Positions 59,314 to 64,000 of a stretch of 64,000 nucleotides of DNA are shown piece by piece. A program made the translations under genes and the position numbers. The notes under the pieces were generated by a model. It ran no database searches. It was given only the letters and a program-made list of their open reading frames with translations, and was not told the origin of the DNA. The DNA is taken from positions 248,001 to 312,000 of the forward strand of contig CAWAED010000008.1 of the NCBI GenBank assembly GCA_963781105.1, given 5' to 3'. Position 1 is the first letter of the stretch. Every line of letters begins with the position of its first letter. The stretch comes from Palsa-295 sp963781105 (GTDB taxonomy: Bacteria > Acidobacteriota > Terriglobia > Acidiferrales > UBA7541).

Positions 59314-59898
59314 CTAGAACTCGGGCAGACTGCCCTTGTAGAGCTCCGGATACCGGTCGGACGCGCGCGGGGGCGTCTCGGGCTCGTCTGCGGGCTCCGT
59401 GTCGGCTCTGCGGGTGGTCTCTGCGTCGTCTGTGAGCTCGTCGGAGTCGGGCGTGCCTTCGTCGCTGTCGCGATACTTCCTTGCCAACGCTTGGCAACGT
59501 TCGAGCATTCGAGCCTGCTCTTCAGGAGTCTTTGATTTCCATGCCATTTGGTTCCCTCTGAGTATCCTTCGAACATTGGATTTAAAAGATGAATCGATTA
59601 TTCGCTGGTGCTCCAGCGCGTCGTATTTTGCGCCGCGATTCGCGTCGAAAGTGTTAGCCACGCATCTGAGAGCCTTTAAAACCGAACTATTACTAGGCAT
59701 CGCCTCTGCCAAAAGTTCATGAGCTCTTAAATGGTCAGCCGGAGACAATTTTACGATGTTGTTCTTGTCTTTCGCGAGCCGAGGCATAAGTTTACGCATT
59801 ATGACGTGGTGTTTCACGACTCGTTCAGCGGATGGGTTGTGATGCGTTTGGCAGAAAACAACGTATCGTTCAATTGCTTCAACATCGGGGCCGGTCAT
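59314..59898 (-). CDS. HNH-type endonuclease-like protein
   Basis: A 194-residue protein from ATG 59898 (AAAGGAAT before it). Residues ~22-60 follow an HNH-like pattern (ERVVKHHVIMRKL, then KNNIVKLSPADHLRAHELL: His pair, Asn, later His), as in homing or mobile endonucleases. The middle has a possible DNA-contact stretch (NVRRILRGNQMAWKSK). The last ~60 residues are acidic and low in complexity. It could be a free-standing homing-type enzyme of the element. The match is by motif only. Confidence 0.6.
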   Translation of the reverse strand: MTGPDVEAIERYVVFCQTHHNPSAERVVKHHVIMRKLMPRLAKDKNNIVKLSPADHLRAHELLAEAMPSNSSVLKALRCVANTFDANRGAKYDALEHQRIIDSSFKSNVRRILRGNQMAWKSKTPEEQARMLERCQALARKYRDSDEGTPDSDELTDDAETTRRADTEPADEPETPPRASDRYPELYKGSLPEF

Positions 59899-60076
59899 TT
59901 GAGATTCCTTTGCCTTTCGCTGAATTTTATAATTGAAAACGCGAAGATTTTCGCGCGAACGAAGCGCGAGGCGTCCTCGACGATATTCATAGAAGTAATG
60001 AACTTAAGAGTAATACAACTGGGTCGTTTAGATGCATTTACGTCGTTTTCACGGTCGTCGTGAGGCGTCAGAATTT

Positions 60077-60295
60077 TCACAGACGAAACCTTCCAGGGTC
60101 CTTCGCGGTAGCGGTCGCCTTCTGCTTTTCACGGGTCTGCTTGGCTTTGAATCTGGCAAGTTTGAGCTTCATAAACAACAATTCGAGAGCCCCAACGGCT
60201 TTGACGGCAGCGGCGACAACGCGCTCGGGAGCAAGCGGGCTGTTCATGACGGCGATTAGGGCTTTGTGGGCTTCCGTTCGGTCGTTTTTTGGCAT
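60077..60295 (-). CDS. Small basic helical protein, 72 residues
   Basis: ATG 60295 has CAGGAGA before it. The product is Ala- and Lys-rich with a strongly basic C-terminal half (KLKLARFKAKQTREKQKATA), suggesting nucleic-acid contact. No family recognised. Confidence 0.5.
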   Translation of the reverse strand: MPKNDRTEAHKALIAVMNSPLAPERVVAAAVKAVGALELLFMKLKLARFKAKQTREKQKATATAKDPGRFRL

Positions 60296-60498
60296 GGGTC
60301 TCCTGTGGCCGCTTGGCGGCTGTTCTGCATTGGGTGGGCTAGGCGCAGGCGCGGAGCTTTCGGGACTATACGACCCCTAACTTTGAAGTGGCTTTCAGGC
60401 GCACTCGTGATAGATTTGCGCTTGTTAACCAGACCGTTTCGTACCCGCGAACTTATAAGCTAGAGAAGCTCCGAACCTGGACTTGAAAGGGGAGGAAA

Positions 60499-60855
60499 AT
60501 GAACCCAGAGCTGCCCGCGTTTCTGGTCTTGCTGGCACTTTCGCTGGCTGTCCCAATCATTCTGTTTCTCCTGCTTCGCGTCAGCCTTCGCGATTTGTTG
60601 CAACAGACCATCAAGCTCCAGGCAGGAGTTACGTTCTATCTCCGTTCCTTCCTTCTCGTTCTCTTTTTATCTGGTCTCTCAGCCGCCATCGGAACATCTT
60701 TCGACTTGAAGCCAGGCTCTCGCTTCATGGAATACGTGTGGAAGGGAGCGGAGGGTCTATCGTCAGCCCTGGAGAAGTCGCTTTGGTTTGTTGCCATCTA
60801 CGTGGTTCTTATCACCATTCTCGTCGCCACGCTAAAGACCAAAGATGACAAATGA
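60499..60855 (+). CDS. Small membrane protein A of a coupled pair
   Basis: A 118-residue protein behind a strong GGGGAGG site. It has three hydrophobic helices (residues ~6-28, ~48-66, ~93-112) with a short loop of charged residues between. Its end overlaps the next gene by 11 bases. The pair looks like one two-gene unit. No family recognised. Confidence 0.65.
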   Translation: MNPELPAFLVLLALSLAVPIILFLLLRVSLRDLLQQTIKLQAGVTFYLRSFLLVLFLSGLSAAIGTSFDLKPGSRFMEYVWKGAEGLSSALEKSLWFVAIYVVLITILVATLKTKDDK

Positions 60856-61231
60856 GCGATACCTAATCGTTTCTTATTTCATCTGCGCTGCTCTGTCTGT
60901 TGCGCTTGGCACCCTGGTGTATTTGTTTCTGCGACGTCCCTTCGCCAGCGTCGCAGACAGTGCGTCTGGGAGGCACCTCGCCTCGACATTGAAAAGACTT
61001 TTACCTTTCGGATTGTTGTTCCCAGCTCTGCTGGGATTCGTTTCTGTTTCTTATTCGAGCTGCGGGCGGAGGACTTACGAAGAAATTGTTGAAAGTCGGA
61101 GATACCTCGTAGAGAAGAATCAGGAGCAGATTTCTTCGATTTTGCTCTCCATCCTCGTCGCGGTCCTCATCTGGGATGTCGTTATCTTTCTCATCCTGAA
61201 GTTCGCCCAAAGCGGCAAGAAGGAATCCTGA
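60845..61231 (+). CDS. Small membrane protein B of a coupled pair
   Basis: A 128-residue protein whose ATG overlaps the end of the preceding membrane protein gene. It has three helices (~8-28, ~52-68, ~98-120) and a cytoplasmic or periplasmic loop with SSCGRRTYEEIVESRRYL. The end is basic. Like its neighbour it has no known family; the overlapping genes suggest that the two proteins form one complex. Confidence 0.65.
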   Translation: MTNERYLIVSYFICAALSVALGTLVYLFLRRPFASVADSASGRHLASTLKRLLPFGLLFPALLGFVSVSYSSCGRRTYEEIVESRRYLVEKNQEQISSILLSILVAVLIWDVVIFLILKFAQSGKKES

Positions 61232-61434
61232 AGGCGAACGTTCGGACGTGGATTCCGGTCAGGTAACCGTCGGGCTCCGGATTCTGGCCGCTCATGAATG
61301 CGGCTGGGCCTTGGACCGGCGGGCACCAACAGCATGGCTTCGACGTCTAATGCACAGGGGCTCTGTCGAAACTAGAATTTCAGTCGGGTTCGTTCCAACG
61401 GAAAGCGCCCTGCGAACTTTGGAGGCACCTACAA

Positions 61435-61788
61435 ATGACCAATGCTGATTACGACGACTTGCTTCGTCGCGTAACGAAACTCGAAAGACAAAATCGGTTC
61501 TGGAAAATCGCGGGACTCCTGATGCTTTTGGCGGCTGTCTTTTCGCTCACGGCTAACGTCACTGCGCAGCAATCTGTTCCCAATGCTCCGAAACCGGAGG
61601 GTGTACGACTTCTCCCGGCACCGCCGCCTAGTACAGTAGAAGCTCGGACCTTTCTACTCAAGGACTCCGCAGGCACCATGAGAGGCAAGATGACAGTCGA
61701 TGGCGACCGTCACCCGGTGCTTGAGTTCTACGATTTGGACGGAAACGTAGAATGGTCCACAGACGCCCATGCGATTCCCGCAAAGTGA
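61435..61788 (+). CDS. Membrane-anchored small protein with coiled-coil start
   Basis: A 117-residue protein behind GGAGG. Residues 5-22 are a short coiled coil (DDLLRRVTKLERQNRF), 23-43 a membrane or signal helix, and the rest an exposed beta-rich part containing ARTFLLKDSAGTMRGKMTV and VLEFYDLDGNVEWS. That build (coiled coil, helix, strand-rich tail) is familiar from Acidobacteriota proteins of unknown function. It precedes the iteron-like array. Confidence 0.65.
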   Translation: MTNADYDDLLRRVTKLERQNRFWKIAGLLMLLAAVFSLTANVTAQQSVPNAPKPEGVRLLPAPPPSTVEARTFLLKDSAGTMRGKMTVDGDRHPVLEFYDLDGNVEWSTDAHAIPAK

Positions 61789-61841
61789 CGTAGTCCGAGG
61801 TTTCACCATTCTTTCACCCTCGCGCGGCTCGCGCTCGGCGT

Positions 61842-62081
61842 TTCAACCGACGTCAAATTTGAACTTTCTCTGCAAGGGTGTACTTCTGACGATGGTTGGG
61901 GTTGAACTCAACCGACGTCAGAAGGGTTGGCTAACTCGTTGATTCTAAAGGACTGCCGTCAAAAGAATGGAAACACTCCCTCGCTGAGAAGGCTTCAACC
62001 GTCGTCAGAAGTCAGAAGTAACTCGCGCAAGGGAAAACGTTGACGACGGTTGAAATTCGGCGACTTTTGACGACGGTTGAA
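61842..62081. repeat. Iteron-like repeat array (consensus TTCAACCGWCGTCARAAG)
   Basis: At least six copies of a ~17-base motif lie within 240 bases, in both orientations. Forward: TTCAACCGACGTCAAA at 61842, TCAACCGACGTCAGAAG at 61908, TTCAACCGTCGTCAGAAG at 61994. Reverse: CTTCTGACGATGGTTG at 61883, TTGACGACGGTTGAA at 62040, TTTTGACGACGGTTGAA at 62065. A weaker copy (ACTGCCGTCAAAAG) lies near 61952. The last copy touches the end of the ATPase gene. The pattern fits Rep-binding iterons of a plasmid origin, but binding is inferred. Confidence 0.7.
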
Positions 62082-62082
62082 C

Positions 62083-63570
62083 CTAGAAATTTACCACGTC
62101 AGATGATGGTAAGCGGCACGAGTAGGTCTCTCGCGACTTACCGTCTTTTGCCGTTTCCTTGCCGGTGCTGAACGTGATGACTCCCAGCTTGGTGCGAGTC
62201 CGCAACAATGTGCTGGGGCTCAAACCGTACAGCGACTTTCCGGCGTGTTCGATATCCTTCAGCGGCTTCGCTCCGTCCTTCAAATACTCCGCCAGCCATT
62301 CAGCCGCCGTTTTCATTTGCTCTGGTGGACGGTGCTGCGGATTCTTCGGCTTGTCGCCATTGCCCAGGTTGTGAGCCTGCTGATTAATCTCACCGGTCCA
62401 ATTCACGAACGGAATCGCTTCGTCGCTACCTTCGATTTCAATCATGCGAACCTTCGTCGTGTAAGACAAGCCTTTGAGTGTGCGCTGTACGATGTTGCCC
62501 TTCAGCTTTACCATAACCATATCTTCGCTGATTTCATCTTCAGCAACCGGCTTCGGAGCACACAACCAAACCATACGAGCCACACCGACGAAAGCCATCG
62601 CACCGCCGACGCGGTGGATTGCGTCCAAGTCAACTTTCTTGTTCAAGTGCATCACGCAAACGATTGCGACGCCGATGCGATTCGCGAGCTCTTTCAACGG
62701 AGTCAGAATTTTTCGGACTGACTGCTCGTCAACCATCTTAGTGTTCCCGAGATAGTTCGACACTGGGTCAATCACAACAACCTTGATGCCGGGATTCGCC
62801 GCGAGATAGTTCTCAAGAACGTTCATGTCCTGGTCTAATTGGAGCTCGCGTTCTGATTTCTTCTGGTTGAAGCAGTGCTGCATCTTCAACCAATGCACGC
62901 GAGTCAAATCAGCACCAGCAGCTTCGAGACGTGGCGCGATTGTATCGTCCCAATCATCTTCAGCGGCCATCACAAGAGCTTCACCGATTTCGTTCGCGTT
63001 TGGTGAATCGAACCACGGCTTGCCGTTGGTGACGTGAGCGACGATGTCGAGCGCGATTAGAGACTTCGCGACGTCGGGATTACCGACAATTAGGTTCAGC
63101 TTTACGGCGATGCGCTTCGGCCACAACCAGCGAACAGCTTTCTTCTTTACTTCAGACGCGCGACCGGAAACACCGTAGAATATCGCGCCAGTAGCTTGCG
63201 ACTTATTGCCCTCAGCCTGCGGCGTGCGGGCCTCAGACTCTGGTGCCTTCGCCGTTGCCGCTGATGTCACATTGTCCTCGATTAACTTGATAGTGTTCGA
63301 AAGTTCGTCAATCTTTTCTCTTGCTGATTTTATTTCCGTTGTCTCAAAGAATTTCGCTGTAATGAATTGTTGGAGCTCTCGCATCTTCGCGCAAGCGTCC
63401 TGATGTGCTGATGTTCGCCACTCGGTCGCCGCGATAAGATTATCTAACCGCGCGATTTCGTTATCGAATGTCTGGCAGGCCAGGAATTCTTCAGTGGCCT
63501 TCTCAGTTAATGCGTCGAGGATGTCCCCGGCATCGCACCACGCTTCATGCAGAACCGCGGCGGAGCTCAC
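62083..63570 (-). CDS. RepA/DnaB-type ATPase (AAA_25-like) with variant Walker A
   Basis: A 495-residue protein that resembles hexameric replicative helicases of plasmids and phages. Residues ~1-130 are helical and charged. The ATPase core starts near 155; the Walker A loop reads VGNPDVAKSLIALD, where the usual GxPGxGKS has Ala in place of the second invariant Gly. The Walker B-type strand is VVVIDPVSNYLG near 275, followed by VAIVCVMHLNKK (the sensor His segment) and a late WTGEINQQ region. A start at GTG 63570 overlaps the upstream gene by four bases. The iteron-like array sits at its 3' end. Confidence 0.82.
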   Translation of the reverse strand: MSSAAVLHEAWCDAGDILDALTEKATEEFLACQTFDNEIARLDNLIAATEWRTSAHQDACAKMRELQQFITAKFFETTEIKSAREKIDELSNTIKLIEDNVTSAATAKAPESEARTPQAEGNKSQATGAIFYGVSGRASEVKKKAVRWLWPKRIAVKLNLIVGNPDVAKSLIALDIVAHVTNGKPWFDSPNANEIGEALVMAAEDDWDDTIAPRLEAAGADLTRVHWLKMQHCFNQKKSERELQLDQDMNVLENYLAANPGIKVVVIDPVSNYLGNTKMVDEQSVRKILTPLKELANRIGVAIVCVMHLNKKVDLDAIHRVGGAMAFVGVARMVWLCAPKPVAEDEISEDMVMVKLKGNIVQRTLKGLSYTTKVRMIEIEGSDEAIPFVNWTGEINQQAHNLGNGDKPKNPQHRPPEQMKTAAEWLAEYLKDGAKPLKDIEHAGKSLYGLSPSTLLRTRTKLGVITFSTGKETAKDGKSRETYSCRLPSSDVVNF

Positions 63571-63893
63571 TGGTCACCGTCTTTTTTGATTGAACGGATA
63601 GCGGATAACGCGGCGCGCACCTTCGCGCCATTGGACAAATCAACCCCATAAGATTTCAGCAGGTCAATCTCGGCAGGAGTCGCAGGAATAATCTCACCGG
63701 CAGGATGATACTCGCGGACCTTCTTAGCGACCGGCCTCCCGTAATAGTCGCCCTTCTCGAACGTGACTTGCGTACCTTTCGGTAACTCAGTGAAGTGTTC
63801 GAGTTCGAGTTGGTGAAAGAAGATTTTACCTTCGGGATAACGGATGAAACCGAAATGCTTTTTCGTAGAATAATTTGCAATTACGCCTATCAT
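63567..63893 (-). CDS. Cold-shock-domain-like protein
   Basis: A 108-residue protein whose first ~65 residues resemble a cold-shock OB fold: GVIANYSTKKHFGFIRY matches the RNP1 strand, and IFFHQLEL the RNP2 strand. A single-stranded-nucleic-acid role near a replication ATPase is plausible. Its TGA overlaps the GTG of the ATPase gene, so they are coupled. ATG 63893 follows AAGGACG. The C-terminal ~40 residues are extra to the cold-shock fold. Confidence 0.75.
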   Translation of the reverse strand: MIGVIANYSTKKHFGFIRYPEGKIFFHQLELEHFTELPKGTQVTFEKGDYYGRPVAKKVREYHPAGEIIPATPAEIDLLKSYGVDLSNGAKVRAALSAIRSIKKDGDQ

Positions 63894-63927
63894 TTTCTTC
63901 GTCCTTATTAGTCTGTCACTGCCACTG

Positions 63928-64000
63928 CTATTTCTTTGAACCCGAACCTGCCGTGACTCCCAACTCCGTCAATCGCGCCTGCGTCGCTGCTTCCAGGTAA
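63928..64000 (-). CDS. Partial gene running off the right edge (C-terminal end only)
   Basis: On the reverse strand the last bases of the window read as a C terminus ending ...TELGVTAGSGSKK and TAG at 63928-63930, about 35 bases before the cold-shock-like gene start. Another frame is also open over this stretch, so the choice is uncertain. Same strand and close spacing suggest it belongs to the replication operon. Confidence 0.35.
   Translation of the reverse strand, partial: YLEAATQARLTELGVTAGSGSKK

Larger units (their letters stand above)
49819..64000. mobile_element. Probable integrated plasmid- or phage-like element (left part)
   Basis: From the broken tRNA-Gln to the right window edge the DNA has lower GC and different codon habits than the chromosome to the left. 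It contains a tyrosine recombinase, an HNH-type protein, an iteron-like array, a RepA/DnaB-type ATPase and a cold-shock-like protein. PIN-, SIR2- and deoxyribosyltransferase-like genes are also present, with many orphans. I infer an integrated element whose right end lies beyond 64,000. No capsid, tail or conjugation gene is recognised in the visible part. Confidence 0.6.

Noticed and set aside
61842..62081. CRISPR array
   Set aside because: The motif copies are in both orientations, spacing is irregular and no cas gene is near; iterons fit better.

Overview
The window looks like a chromosomal segment of an Acidobacteriota-type bacterium. The evidence is a very large TonB-dependent receptor with an N-terminal carboxypeptidase-regulatory domain, a paired DUF1501/DUF1800 locus, several short lineage-type exported proteins, a divergent membrane pyrophosphatase, and a fairly GC-rich, evenly used coding style. 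This placement rests on gene content, not on a marker tree. About 49.7 kb reads as ordinary chromosome. The last ~14 kb is a different kind of DNA: lower GC, many orphan genes, an integrase, an HNH-type protein and a replication-type ATPase with repeats.

Layout, left to right. 0-5 kb: a selenocysteine tRNA (selC), a large protein with a nucleotidyl-cyclase-like domain, and fabI. 5-15 kb: tsaE and nnrD/nnrE on one strand, an SDR reductase, a proton-pumping pyrophosphatase, the DUF1501/DUF1800 pair and a YihY-type membrane protein. 15-26 kb: a reductive pyrimidine catabolism cluster (preA, preT, dihydropyrimidinase, a beta-ureidopropionase-like amidohydrolase, a class III aminotransferase and an aldehyde dehydrogenase). 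A small unit made of 37-bp inverted repeats around a GxxExxY gene sits between two of its genes. 27-39 kb: a cell-wall sugar salvage cluster (BadF-type amino-sugar kinase, solute:sodium symporter, NamZ-type exo-muramidase, a NagZ-beta-lactamase-like fusion, murQ, murA), with an amino-acid permease and a BtuF-like protein inside it. 39-45 kb: an EamA transporter and the TonB-dependent receptor. 44.9-48.3 kb: a SAM-I riboswitch followed by an aspartokinase with no ACT domains, a cystathionine gamma-synthase-type enzyme and aspartate-semialdehyde dehydrogenase, which together make a riboswitch-controlled methionine-branch operon. 48.4-49.6 kb: a receiver-HPt protein and tRNA-Ser(GGA).

At 49,781 a tRNA-Gln(UUG) gene stops abruptly after its anticodon loop, and the accessory region begins. 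It carries a PIN-like protein, a SIR2-like NADase-type protein, an orphan, a deoxyribosyltransferase/TIR-like-fold protein, a POTRA-domain exported protein bracketed by IS-end-like inverted repeats, a probably frameshifted orphan, a minimal tyrosine recombinase, an HNH-type protein, small membrane proteins, an iteron-like array and a RepA/DnaB-type ATPase coupled to a cold-shock-like protein. I read it as the left part of an integrated plasmid- or phage-like element that continues past the window. Its PIN/SIR2/orphan/deoxyribosyltransferase-like block is the best candidate for an undescribed (possibly defence) system. That functional claim is inference only.
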